Assembly (NCBI GenBank): GCA_963995505.1
Contig: OZ023184.1
Coordinates: 1,054,001-1,118,000 of the forward strand
Length of the DNA: 64,000 nucleotides
Direction of reading: 5' to 3'
Source: Hypericum androsaemum
Taxonomy: Eukaryota > Streptophyta > Magnoliopsida > Malpighiales > Hypericaceae
Position 1 is the first letter of the stretch. Each line of letters begins with the position of its first letter. The translations under genes and the position numbers were made by a program. Positions 23,940-35,820 of the stretch are shown in pieces. The notes under the pieces are model-generated. The model did not search any database. It saw nothing but the letters and a program-made list of their open reading frames with translations, and was not told the origin of the DNA.

Positions 23940-24330
23940 TGTAAGGCCAACCGAGGGTGAGGTTAACGAACATCGTCCGGACGGATCCTGAGAAGAAGTT
24001 GGCGAAGAAACCGCCGCAGCCTTCCGAAATAAATGCGGCGGCACCACGTGGCCTCCTCCCCCCCTCGGACGCGGCGCTGAGGCAGAGGCCGGTGAGCGCG
24101 TCTTGCTCATCGGAGGAGTCGTACTGCTCCTCGGCGGCGTCCTCGTCGTCACCAGCTTCAGCGTGGCATCGTCTTCGTCATCGTCGTCGCGGTCCATCCG
24201 CGGAGGGAGGAAGAGGTAGCAGTAACGCGGTAAGCCTCCGGAGAAGGCGAGGGATACGGTGGATTCCGCTCACAGTACGAAACGGTACGTTACTTGCCCC
24301 TACCGTTGGTGAGAGAACAGGGCGATGAAG
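23940..24330 (+). other. GC-rich block, possible gene remnant with a membrane segment
   Basis: This stretch is far richer in G and C than its surroundings. The frame 23957..24328 (123 codons) begins MRLTNIVRTDPEKKLAKK and turns Ser/Arg-rich. In a neighbouring frame from about 24092 there is a strongly hydrophobic run (VLLIGGVVLLLGGVLVVTSF) followed by a Ser run and a stop. Joining the basic N-terminus to the membrane run would need a frameshift. I do not recognise the family; it may be a decayed small membrane-protein gene or a chance of composition. Confidence 0.3.
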
Positions 24331-26851
24331 AAAGGAAGTTTTTAAAGAGGTAGTTTAGACATTTCTGGGGTGTCGGATCAAACCAAAAAAAAAAGATTTA
24401 CATTATTATAGTAGGATAGAAGGATCGGAGCTTTTACTAATAAAGAGGATTCTGGCTTGGATCGCCAGAGTTGTACACTTTGTTCGGATTCGAAAAAATT
24501 TAAATTCATTAAAATTTTCAGATGTATTTGTGCTTCACTGCCAATGGGACACGCTGTCAGACTTCAGGATATAGTTTGGACGGACAAGATTTGGCATCCC
24601 GTGATTGACATGGCACTGAAAACGAACGGCAGTTTTCCTCCTTTTTTTTCCCCTTTCAAATAAGTAATTTTATTATATTAAATGATTTTTATATAATATG
24701 TATGAATTTAAATTGAATTTATCAATTTGACAAATCAAATTTTAACGAATAGAATCAATTTTAAAAATAATAATCAGGTCTACCGAGTTTTGGGGGGCGT
24801 TTATTGTTGACCCGTAACAGTTTGGAAAGTAAGAAACGTTGGACTCCTTAACGAGCAAGTTTTAGGCCCAAGAGATGTTTGTGTTTACGATGGGCTTCGT
24901 CTGCTCAGTTTTTTCCCTGCATGTTCTCCGATGGTTTTTCTAAAGGTAAAATCTTAAATTCAATTTGAATCGTGGAATATCCGTCAAATTTTCATAAATC
25001 TCCGATCAGTAGGCTACAGTTCTCAAGGTTATTTGGTCGAAATCTTTCAATGTAGCTTTTGACCCAAAAAAATATTTCATTGTGGCATTATATAAAGTCG
25101 GATCTATGGTTAAAGACATTATACTTCCATAACCATATGTTGCCCAGCTGCCTACCCCATTCCTTAAGAACAACTTAAATGGGATCGCGGCTGGGTCAAG
25201 GATGAGGTATAAGACGTGTACGTTGGGGTTGGGAGGTCTCGACTTTTGACCACTGCGGTCGTGTCAGAATTTTACCACCTTTTAAAGGTCACACTAAATT
25301 CCAACCAAGATTAGTCAATATAGAGGTATATTCAAACAAGGTGATTTAAACAAAAAAAAGTATATGACAGGTACCAGTAGTAGAGCGCTCGTTCGAATGA
25401 GGAAACTTTTTGAGCTCTATGCAATGAGCTTAAAATTTATGCAAAATTAAAAAAAATCACATTTAGACACTTGAACACAAGTTAATGGCTCATCAAAAAT
25501 TTTGATAAAATATAAAAAAAAGGCATGCGGTAATCTACCAATGGTCATCGAGTTTTTTTGCAAAATCTTTGTATTTGAACCGAGTATTATCTTACTCAAT
25601 TATGTTTTTTATATTCGTAAGACCTAATCTAAGACTTCCTCCAAATTTTTTACTATTTGGATCAGCCGATTAGTACGAATATTGAGGTTTTGGTTAGAGA
25701 AAACCGGTAATTTTTACCGAATCATCCTCCTATACCGTACCTATATGGATCTTACCATATAGCCCACCAGGAGACTTCGGTGTTGTAATAAATTGGTGTC
25801 GTCCCCCCTAAAAAGAATAGATTGGTCTCAACTCGAACAACTTAATCGATGTTCTATGGACATTTTTTTTGGGTAGGTAATGTTCTATTGACACAAGCAG
25901 CCACGATCCGCAATTGGATTGCAGCCACATGTTGCATAAGCCTTCAACATCATGAGTCAACAAGGTTAAATAATATTTTGAATTTCAGAAATATCGATAT
26001 ACTTCGGTACAACTTCTACTAATATAAAAGATAATAATATTATAAAAATCAGTTGTAAAATAGAATTCAACGGTGCTATTTGACCAGAAAATAACAGGGA
26101 GTAGGGACCAGGAGGAGCAGGTAACTTCTTTTTGCACGTAGCTGTAGGGCTGGCTAGATTCCAGATAGAGCCCTAGTTTTCGTGGGCTACATTTTAATTC
26201 ATAAATTGACATGTTTTCTTTCTTATTTTAAATTACATTCCAATTGACATATAACCAAACGCGGCCCACTTGTCTGCCGGATATCTTGAACGGCACTTAT
26301 AAAATTGGGATATCTAGAATCTTCGGGTACTTTTGATTTGTACTGAAAAATAAAGAAAATTACTAACGTCAGCGAAGTACGTGGACTACGAAAAGTTTAA
26401 TAGCGTGCCACCTACACTTTAATTAGACATCAATTTACAAATAGTAATCTGATATTTACGTGCACCATTGAATTATTTTTCAATAGGAAAAATATTTTTT
26501 CCATATTTAAAGTTGGACAAGTTAAACAATGTCTGATGTTGTTTATAAAGTAATTTTTCATTTCTAAAATCTGAACATAAGATATGTTTTAACAACATTT
26601 AATTGTTTTATTACCTAGACCAATTCGGATTGATTAAAAACAAATATGTTGTCCTAGTTTAACATAAAGTAATCGTAAATTCAGCTCATAATAAATTTGT
26701 CCCCAAAGTTTGATAAATCTAATATATTTTTGTTAGAACTATAAATCTAATATGTTAGTCCCTATTGCGTAGTTGCGTTCAATTTTCAGTCACCACCTAA
26801 CTTATAATGTCAAAATTATCCTTAAATCAACCACTTATTATAAATTAAAGA
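24331..26851. other. AT-rich spacer, nothing recognised
   Basis: About 2.5 kb without coding signal or clear element ends. A minus-strand GGTTCAAAT at about 25577..25585 resembles a box B but no matching box A was found. Confidence 0.45.
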
Positions 26852-27180
26852 GAAAAGTCCACTTTATTACCCTGTGGTATCGACCAAAATTACTTTAGTA
26901 CCCTGTGGTAAAAAATCGATCAATTGAGTCATACTTATTCCAAAATTACTTAGTACCCTGTGGTAAAATCACTTTAGTACCCTGTGGCGCCACGTCATCA
27001 AGTTTTGGTGACGTGGCTGACCACGCAGCCCGGGCAGGGTTCGGGCGGATCCGGGCAGCTGCCCGAGGCCCTTTTTGATGTTAATTGGAATAAGTATGAC
27101 TCGATTGGTCGATTTTTTACCACAGGGTACTAAAGTGATTTTGGGCGATACCACAGGGTACGAAAGTAGACTTTTCCCTA
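26852..27180. mobile_element. Inverted-repeat MITE, Mutator-like ends
   Basis: Left end GAGAAAAGTCCACTTTATTACCCTGTGGTATCG pairs with the right end, which in reverse complement reads GGGAAAAGTCTACTTTCGTACCCTGTGGTATCG. Internal copies of TAGTACCCTGTGGTAAAA and GGCGATACCACAGGG strengthen the palindrome, and the core CACGTCATC...GACGTGG is GC-rich. I could not find a clean 9-bp duplication (flanks TAAATTAAA / TAAATCGTT share only five bases). The terminal style resembles the element at 72..621. Confidence 0.65.
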
Positions 27181-27640
27181 AATCGTTTAACCAAAATTTC
27201 CGGAACAATATTATAAGTTTAAATCCATATCACATTCACATAAACTTAACAATTGTAAAGATGGCTAACCACAACAACCGTTCTCTTAATTGAATGACCC
27301 CATATGTTATATGTTGATTTGTTATTTTGGTTTGCCATTATATAATGAAGCTGCCCACACCCGATTCGAATCTCTGATATGGACTAAAAAATTATCAAAC
27401 CACTTCATATATGGAAAAACTTCTAAAATATCATCAATAATGGCTTAATTAAGCAAGCAAAGACCCACTTATCGATAAAAAAAAAGAGAGAGTAAGGGGA
27501 CCCCTTTTCCTTTTCTGTCCCAAACATGCGGCCCAGCTGTGGCCTCGGTCTTTGGTGGCAACTCAATAAACATATTTTAATAAACACACATGAAAGAATA
27601 AAGATATTTGAGATAAAAAAAAATTTTGATAAATAAAATA

Positions 27641-28678
27641 GGGAAAATTACTTCTTGGTTTTTAGTTAAATCACTATTTTAGTTTCTGCTATTTTGAAAT
27701 CGAAACTTTGGTCCCCTAGTTTACTTTTATTGAACTCTAAGGTCCCTCGCTGATGTCATCAGTCAACTTAATATTTTTATGACATTTATAAAAAAATTAA
27801 GGAAAAAAAATCAAATGTCATCTTCTTCCTTGTGCCATCCTCCATCTTCTTCTTTTATCCAAATTAATTAATCAAAATCAAATCAACAAAATCAAGAACT
27901 GCCATATCCCTCTTCATATGTAAATTGAATATGTCAATTCAAGCAATTGAAAATTGCAGGTCGATGGAGGAGGGTTCAAATCCAATTTCTGGAAATAATA
28001 GAGAGAGGATACAATGACACTCGTCCTCCTCCCCTTCTGACACACCGATCCCAAACAAAGACCCGACCATCCAGGGCAATCCGCAAATTTCTTGTCCTCT
28101 TCATCTAAATTTTCTTCCTTTTTGCCAATTATACGCATTTTAAATCTCACTACATAGTTTTGTTGTTACTCGACTCTTGTTTTCCGTGCTTGGTCGGAAT
28201 TTGTCTCTTCTCTCTCGTCATTTTTGGATTTGAAGAAAGAGAACAAAAGTTTTCTCCTTTTGGGGACGGTGTGGGAGCGGGCACACGAAGAGGAACCTGT
28301 GCGACCAAGGAGTCCAGAGCGCTCGAAACAGACCGGTACGACTCCACCAGTTGGAACTCTGTGGGGTCCAAGGAGTCCAGTGACGGAGGTCGGGGGAGGC
28401 CAGAGTGTGGCAGTTGATTATGATTTTGTTGTTTTTTATTCATTGATTTGGATTCTCAAGGAAGAAGAGGTTGCGCAGGGAAGAAGATGATTTGTTATTT
28501 TTTTTATGTTTTTGAAAGGGTATAAATGTCATTATGAAATTATCTTTGACCGATGATATCAGCGAGGGACCTTAGAGTTCAATAAAAACAAACTAGGGGA
28601 CCAAAGTTTTGATTTTGAAACAGTAAAAATTAAAATAGTAATTTAAGCAAATATCAAGGACCTGAAGATAATTTATCC
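27641..28678. mobile_element. Mutator-like element, possible gene-fragment carrier
   Basis: Bracketed by an exact 9-bp duplication AATAAAATA (27632..27640, 28679..28687). About 150 bp at each end are inverted repeats: GGGAAAATTACTTC..., GGTCCCCTAGTTTAC and GAACTCTAAGGTCCCTCGCTGATGTCATC on the left match the reverse complement of the right end (CGATGATATCAGCGAGGGACC ... GGATAAATTATC) with small differences. The core 28180..28480 is GC-richer and holds overlapping open frames on both strands (97 codons, minus; 88 codons, plus), which may be captured host sequence. I could not assign that core to a family. Confidence 0.8.
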
Positions 28679-28687
28679 AATAAAATA

Positions 28688-30433
28688 TTATACTCCTCAA
28701 CAATGATTCACCAATAATATATTAGATGATAATTCTCTCAGCCTTTACTCATTTGGTTACGGTTTTGCATGAACACTCAAATCTTTGGATAGACGGTTCT
28801 CTTGTCGTTTCTCCATTCGATTACGACTTTCGCTAATGCTAGCTATTCAATTTAGTTACAACACGTCAATAGCTTCACCATTTTATGTGAATCAGAGAGA
28901 AATAAAATTTTCTATTTTTTTCTACTATTTTAGATTTTATTAAATTTTCTATTTTATAAGAGTTAGAATTAATTTTATCCTAAAAATTGATCAAGTGAAA
29001 TGCATCCTGATTGTTAAAATATATTATAAAAAATTAAATTATCTTTTTTAGGTGTTCAGTACGGAGACGCTACAATCCTTTTTTGGTCGTTTCTTACTTT
29101 CTTAAATGGTTTGGCCTTTTCCGGACGACGACGGCCGGTTCTTAACGACAAGGGTGGCCATGAAGAATTAGCGTCACTCTTGGTTTGCCACGTAAGTGAT
29201 GATGCTCGTATATATTTTTTTCATGAATGGGATAATTAATTATTCTAAAATAAAATTTAAAATTTATTAATTGAAAAAAAAAAAGTTGTATAGGATTTGA
29301 CAATGAATACAAGAACATTCTATTAAATTAAAAAATTCATAGTTCACAGTTTTGTGATATTCTGTTATTGTTATGTTTCAAAAATAGTTAAGTGATCTCT
29401 TTCGATTATGCATTTCAACTAGGTTTACTTTCTTTTTTAGCATATATCTAAAGAGAACTTCAATATCAAATGTGTTTGACTTAGAATAATTTCAGAATGG
29501 TTAACTCTCACGGCGTTACAATTTCTCTAATTTGGGATTCTCTTTTAATAAAAATATTAACAATATTTAAAAATATATAAATTAAATTAAAATTTCAAAA
29601 TTAATAATTTTATAAATAAACAGTAAAAAATAGGAGACGGCTATTAAAATGTCGTTTCTTCTAGGCCGCCACCGTACAAAGGACTGGAATAGACTATAAG
29701 AAACGGTCCATGTAATGGGTGGACGAGTTCGTTAATATTCATTCCACCAAAAAAATCTTCGATAATATTCACGAGGGTTCCTTTGACCCAGGAAGTTCCA
29801 GTTTAATACTATAGTCTTGCCATGGTTGTGATTGTCAAGAAGTACAATTCAATGTTTTATGGCGTTCTTTATCCTACGGGGAATTTTCTTCTAGGTCTTA
29901 TATCGATAGAATTTTTACTGAAGTTGTAGTTACAATCCCGGTACATGGAGTTTATTCCCAATTACTGTACATATTTAAGTACGGCGGTATAAATAAGCAT
30001 TTACCAAATGAAAATGACGCATGCCAAACGTGTGTACTTCCGCCGCCGCCGGCACCTAATTATATCCATCTTTCTTGTACTCTGAAGGATTTTACCCATT
30101 CCAACAACGAGGTTGCGGCACCGAATATCTATTATTTTTTAAATATCACCTTGTATCTAAATATTATTATATTAACGAAGTAACCAAGTGATTTAATTTC
30201 GAACCAAAAAGCTCTCCCAAAACACCTCATTTCAGCTTATACGGACAAGGACATTTTTTGTTTAATTCCACGCGTAATTCGGCAACATCACATTGTTTGA
30301 ATAAGTGAACGTTTTATTAATCTAATAATAACGAACTTGGGAATGCAAGGAAAAAGGAGGAAAAGTACAAAGATTACATAAGGTATATAATCATCTTCCT
30401 TGGGCATCACATTCGCACAGAAATACTTGTACC
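28688..30433. other. AT-rich spacer, nothing recognised
   Basis: No coding signal, RNA gene or bounded repeat recognised. Confidence 0.45.
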
Positions 30434-30802
30434 TGTTAGGACACCAAAAACGATTTTAATACGTCCTTTAACAACAATAGAGAGATAGAAGACAATAGGA
30501 ACACTGAGTACACGCGATATACGTGGTTCGATCAACTGACCTATATTTACGGGGTAAAGACGATCTTTTACTATGATATGGAATACAATGGATACATAAG
30601 CTATGACGAGGTTACCTGTCTCAAGCCCTTCGCCCTATCTACACTAATGCACCATTATTTATAGCCCAATGAACCCTAAACACTGTCCTCCTATTTATAA
30701 GAACTAGCTCTCACATGCTAAACAGAAAATAGAGTTCCTATCTAATTAGAACTTCTATTACATTAGAAAAATAACTAAATAGGATTTGAGACATTCCCAA
30801 CA
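30434..30802 (-). mobile_element. Lone copia-type LTR (3' LTR of a minus-strand element)
   Basis: The segment runs TGTTAGGACACC ... CATTCCCAACA, i.e. TGTTGGGAATG...CCTAACA on the minus strand, with TG/CA ends. It contains the ACACG..ATACGTGGTTCGATC and TATTTATAGCCCAATGA blocks typical of short plant copia LTRs. It is followed by ATCTCCACATTAGATC, whose reverse complement is a purine-rich tract. The gag-only elements further right have the same arrangement (LTR then ATCTCCACC). No partner LTR was found within the window. Confidence 0.65.
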
Positions 30803-32490
30803 ATCTCCACATTAGATCAAATCCAAAATCAATCGTCATCTCGAGCTCCATATGCTCTTCCACATCTGATTATCTTCACTGCATGCCTCTTCCATTAAGC
30901 TTCATGCTCCGCCTCGAACATGACATCATCGTCCTCCTCAATCTAAAAATACCACCAGAAATCTTCCACAAGTATCTACTCACCATGGATCTTCACTCAA
31001 TCACTCAACACATCAGGAGAAAATCATATTCGCGTAAGCTTCACCCTTCTCTTCGGCGCCATACTTTCTTAACCAATCTTCACTACTCCACCTCCACGGG
31101 AAATTTTTACCTTCATGACCTCACTAATCTATCAGTAGAACACTGTATGCACGCAAGTCGCACCCTGATTTTCAGTGCCATACTTTCTCTATCGATCTTC
31201 GATCAAAACAGGAGTGGAGGGCACCAACTTCTGGACTTTACATCACCTTCTCGTGAACGCCTCACTCCGGCTTTACATCACCTTGTCGTGATCACCTTGC
31301 TGAACACCAATCTTGAAATTATTGTACCTCACTCCTTCATCCTCGTGGACACTGGTGGTAACCTGTGGAACACATGTGAGTAAACTGACACTTACAATAA
31401 AAGTGATAAACTGCACTAGGCCACATCTGCACTACATCTGCGCATCGTGAACGAGTACTAGGCCCAAACTCTACTCAAGGTCTTCACACGATCCACCTCC
31501 TGGTCCAGCACTATGAACCCAAATGATCCGATCAAACCCCGCTGAATAAGAGAGTATCAGTCTTCCACCTAGAACCAAAACTGATGACCGATCTCCAACT
31601 CTCAATCTACCTGACCTGAACTAATCTACTTTAACAGGGCCTTAATCTGACCTTCACTCAACCAAATTCTTCTCAACTCGGACGAATAAATCACCATGCG
31701 CATCAAATCTGCCCAATAATCCTGAAGAAACCATAAATCAGCCAAAAATATTGACTTTTAATTTATCCATTGACTTTTGGTCAAATAGTCAAATAGTTAA
31801 CTTTTGGTCAACTGAAATCTAAAATTTTCTTCTCCTTCAACCCAAGTCCAACACCAAAGGAGAAAGGGGGTGGTGGCCAAAACTCTTCAATGGCGGCCTG
31901 GGCTGGTGGCGGCGACTCGGCCTCGGTCGGTAACGAGCTCAGGCGCGATGGTCTTCCTCCTCGGCGTGGCGGTGGAGCAGGATTTATGGAGTTCTCCCTC
32001 CCCGAAAATCTTCTCTCTCCTTGACTCTCTCTCTCTATCGTCAGTATTTTTTTGCTCCACAACAATATGCGACACGGGACTGCTCATTCTTTTGGAGCGG
32101 CGGTGACGAAGCGGCCTCTCTTTCCTCATACATGGCGATAGTGTGAGATACTTACTCCATCGTGCGTGGCTCCTTTGACTACTTCTCTCTCTTAGTCGGG
32201 TCTTATGCCTCTCTTCATGAGGCCATGACAACGCGATGCTAAAACTGGCCACGACGAATCGACGAGGGGCGACGTCAGACGTGGGGTTGGGTGGCAATCG
32301 GTGATTCCGCTCTCTGCAGCCTTGCATGCTCTTTCCTGTTGAACACCTCCAAAAGACACAAGACTACACAACTAAAACTATTCAAGTTAACGAGTCTAAA
32401 GATGGTTGAAAAGACTCAAGACTCGAGGACCTAAGACACTAAAGCAAGCTAAAATGACCCTATAAGATGTGATAAAATGAGCATTTTTTA
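30803..32490 (-). mobile_element. Internal tail of a truncated copia-type element plus GC-rich block
   Basis: 30803..31800 is C- and T-rich on the plus strand, like the non-coding tail beside the 3' LTR of plant copia elements. The 166-codon plus-strand frame here is judged non-coding. From about 31860 to 32330 the sequence turns GC-rich with overlapping frames on both strands but no recognisable domain. No reverse transcriptase, integrase or gag was seen, so the element is truncated. The right boundary is a guess. Confidence 0.4.
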
Positions 32491-32499
32491 CACTCATCA

Positions 32500-33475
32500 A
32501 CACAAATCATTTGGTGGATGCTAAGAAATGGCCTCTCTACCTCCGAAAACCTGCACAAAAGAAACCTCACTGCCTCTCTGTTGTGTCAAATTTATGGCAT
32601 TACAGATGAATCTATTATCCATCTCTTCTTTCTTTGCTCTCACGCTCGTGCTACTTGGCTTTGTAGCGAGTTAGGGTTTTGTTTTAATGTCCTTCTGCAT
32701 GCTAACTTTTTTGAGTGGATTATCGACTTGTTTGTTTGCGCTTCTTCCTCTAACTCTCCTCACTTGATCTCTCTTACTTTTCATCTATGTTGGTGTATTT
32801 GGATAGGAAGAAAACTTCTTTTTGAGGATGCCAAGCTTGATCCAATTGCCACGGCGCGACGTACCTCTTATTGTCTATTATTTGCAGGTCACATGTACCT
32901 CCTCTCGTCTGCCTCCAGCTGTCCCTCACCAAGCTTCATTATGGATCGCACCAGTGGGCAATTCTTGAAAGCTCAATTGCGACGTCTTTTTGGTAGATGC
33001 CTTATCTACTACATGAATTGTTACAATTTCTAGAGATTGTTCGGGCCTCCTTACCCATGGCCATGTATCTTCAACCAGGTCATCCTCTCCCCTTGAAGGT
33101 GAGGGAAGAGCAATTCAAGCTGCTCTCGACTTGGTTAAGCTCAACTTCGCTTGCGACATGTCATCCGTTGAGCTGATTGCCATGTGGGTTATTCCTTTGT
33201 TACCTCAGATGCCCCCATACGTTGGCATTTGGAGCCTCTTGTCCTTGACATTAGGCAAGTTTTAGTTCACTTACCTCTTTGTAATTTCAATGTTATCCTA
33301 CGATTTCATAATTTTGTTGCGGATTGGTTTAGTAAGCAAGAGAGGCTTGGTCTTCTTCTGGAGAATTGGTTACACGTCCACCCCTCGGAATTAGACGCTC
33401 TCTTATTTACGGACTTTCGTGTCTAATTTCTAATATATATGTGTGGTTTGGTTTCTGAAAAAAATACGGATCACA
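32500..33475 (+). pseudogene. LINE ORF2 3' remnant (zf-RVT and RNase H)
   Basis: The frame at 32518..33033 contains the zinc-binding linker of plant L1 elements (LLCQIYGITDESIIHLFFLC, HARATW). After a frame change, 33184..33426 holds the RNase H end (NVILRFHNFVADWFSKQER). Frameshifts separate the pieces and the reverse transcriptase itself is absent. It lies just left of the copia insertion at 33550. Confidence 0.7.
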
Positions 33476-33549
33476 AAAAATATTTTTTTTTTTGAAAAAA
33501 TTTACAATGATGGATATTATCGTATTCTTCAAATCCACACAATCAAATT

Positions 33550-33936
33550 TGTTAGGAATTCAGCAATCAAGAGAACAAAACGCGCAAAGAACACGACACA
33601 TGAGATAATGTGGTTTGGCCTAGTGCCTACGTCCACGGGGAGAAAAGGAGAACTTTTATTGATGGATCAGAGTCACTTAGCAATACATAACTATAGGGTA
33701 ACACGTCTTTATATAATAGACGAATCCTTGGTGTACAATAAACCTATCTATGTCGAATTAGGAGTCCGAAACAAGAGCCAAAACTAAACTGAAAAAGTAT
33801 GCCGCAGGGACCTGGCGATCGCCAGTTAATTGGCGGCCGCCAGTCCAAGCAATTACACTTCTCTGTGAGAGGTCACTTGCAATCGATAATAAGTTGGCGA
33901 TCGCCAACCATTACAAACTTCTCGACAATCTCAACA
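33550..33936 (-). repeat. 3' LTR of the first copia-type element
   Basis: TGTTAGGAATTC...CAATCTCAACA on the plus strand; matches 43406..43793 over its full length. It carries three perfect short palindromes around GGCGATCGCC and GGCGGCCGCC (33812..33825, 33831..33842, 33894..33907). The adjacent ATCTCCACCTTGG gives a purine-rich tract on the minus strand. Confidence 0.9.
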
Positions 33937-34181
33937 ATCTCCACCTTGGCAAGAAGTCATCCCGTGAAGAACCACGAAGCTCCACTCGAACTTCAACAAA
34001 CTCCACCTTGATGAGACACCGCCCCATGAAGAACCATGAGATCTTACAAAATCAAACGAGACTTGCTCCACCTCACACCATAGATAACTGCCATCAATAA
34101 GACCATCTCAACTTTCTCACCACCTTTTTTGTTCAATCACTTGGAGCTAGCCCCCAAGCTCGAGCTTCTGAGCCTGCTTGG

Positions 34182-35820
34182 TGACGTACGCAAAATTGAC
34201 AAGCAATTTTAACGCACAAACAAATAGTATAGTGTATAAGTAAGGTTCTTGAACTGAGAGAGATAGAACATGAAAATTGAAACAATCAATCGTATGTAGC
34301 CAAATTGAAACAAGTTCGTAAAGTAAAGAATGATATGAGGTTGCAAGACAATAAGTAAATTAAGAAATGTAGAAAGACGGTTTGTACTTAATGAAATAAA
34401 GAGAGCACGATGCTTTTATGGACTACCTATCTATGTCAAGATCATGGTTATTTATGAAGTTCTAACTAGTACCCGGAGTGTTCTAATGCATCCTCCTAAC
34501 GCTTTCGCTCATTAGGCCGATAAAACTAAGCTAGAATAGTTCACGAATACCAACTAACGCTTTCGCTCATTAATTAGATCGTGAACTAAGCTAAACTCAA
34601 TTATAAAGTTAACTCCTCGTGGGTTATCCCTTAGTATCAAGATGTCTCATTAATACCTAAGAATATGTCAATTGATCCTTCCATTGAATTTAATGCCTTT
34701 CGGTCCACTATCATCAACTAACATCATAATCTAAGTGATCAAGTTAGATTAAGCATTACGATCATCAATTGAAAACTACTACGAAAGTTGATCAAACCAT
34801 AACCCAACATAGATAAGTAATCACATAATTAAAGCATCGTACTCACAAGAAAAACTACTCACAAGTCATGTTCATACAAGAAGAAAACTTATACAAGAAA
34901 ATGATAGAAAGTAACATTAAAGAGAGAGATAGAGAAAACTCAAGATGTGGTCAAGAGCTTCCTCAAGCATCCTTCTTCAAGCTCCCTTCTAGCATTCCTC
35001 CAATGGTGCTCCTCCTTGGTATTCCTCACAACTCTCAATCTCACAACTATATTCTTCAAAAACTAGATATCTCTTGATGTCCATGTCTCTACATCCATCC
35101 TCTATTTATAGAAGTTGAGATGAGAGCTTTCCTTCCTCTTTTGAGTTGGAAAGCTCTCTTTTGAGTTGGAAAGCTCATCTTTCCACCTAAGGATATCAAT
35201 GGAGAACATGCCACACATGCCAAGGGAAATCATTACACAAAACATGCCACACATGCCACACATCTCATGTGCAGTTCCAGCAAATGAAAGTGCTAAACAA
35301 ATTCGAAATGGGCCCACAATTATTCCTCAAATTCGGAAGCCAGAAATCTGGAATTTCATCACAGATTCGGAGCTTGACTTTGGGACCATTTTTCGGACAT
35401 CTTTGACTCATAATTTGAGGATGACCTTTGAAGAAAAGTTGTAGCCACGGATGTCTTCTTTCCACAGCCACTTTATTTGACTCCATCGGACTTCGGATGA
35501 GCTACTTATCGTCATTTTAGTCCTTAAAGGTCAGTCTGGAATTGAAGACCGGCGGCCGCTGGAATTGGAGACCGGATTTCGGATGAGCTACTTATCTTCA
35601 TAAGTCAGCTCCTCGCTTTTCTTCATCTCATCCTAGCTCCACTTATCCATGAACCGCTCCAAGTACCTGCCAAAATACACGACAAACAGTAGAAGTCCAA
35701 TCGAGACTCAAAAACATAAAACAAACAAAAGACTCAATAGGACAAGACCAAAACAGATCAAAACATGATTAAATATGATCAAATCATACAACAAACACAT
35801 GAGTGTTTACACACTCATCA
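34182..35820 (-). repeat. 3' LTR of the Athila-type element
   Basis: TGACGTACGC...CACTCATCA on the plus strand, 1639 bp, nearly identical to 40000..41637. Differences noted are AAAAC versus ACAAC near 34772 and a GCCAC/GAAC change near 35467. Short open frames inside are duplicated exactly in the other LTR and are not genes. Confidence 0.92.

Noticed and set aside
25500..25640. A third SINE on the minus strand, suggested by GGTTCAAAT
   Set aside because: No matching box A, tail or target duplication found.
30883..31383. 166-codon open frame on the plus strand
   Set aside because: It lies in the C/T-rich non-coding tail of a minus-strand copia-type element; there is no domain and composition explains the lack of stops.
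34868..35444. Several open frames of 69-92 codons in the Athila-type LTR
   Set aside because: They recur almost exactly in the other LTR, show no domain and no codon conservation, and belong to the repeat.
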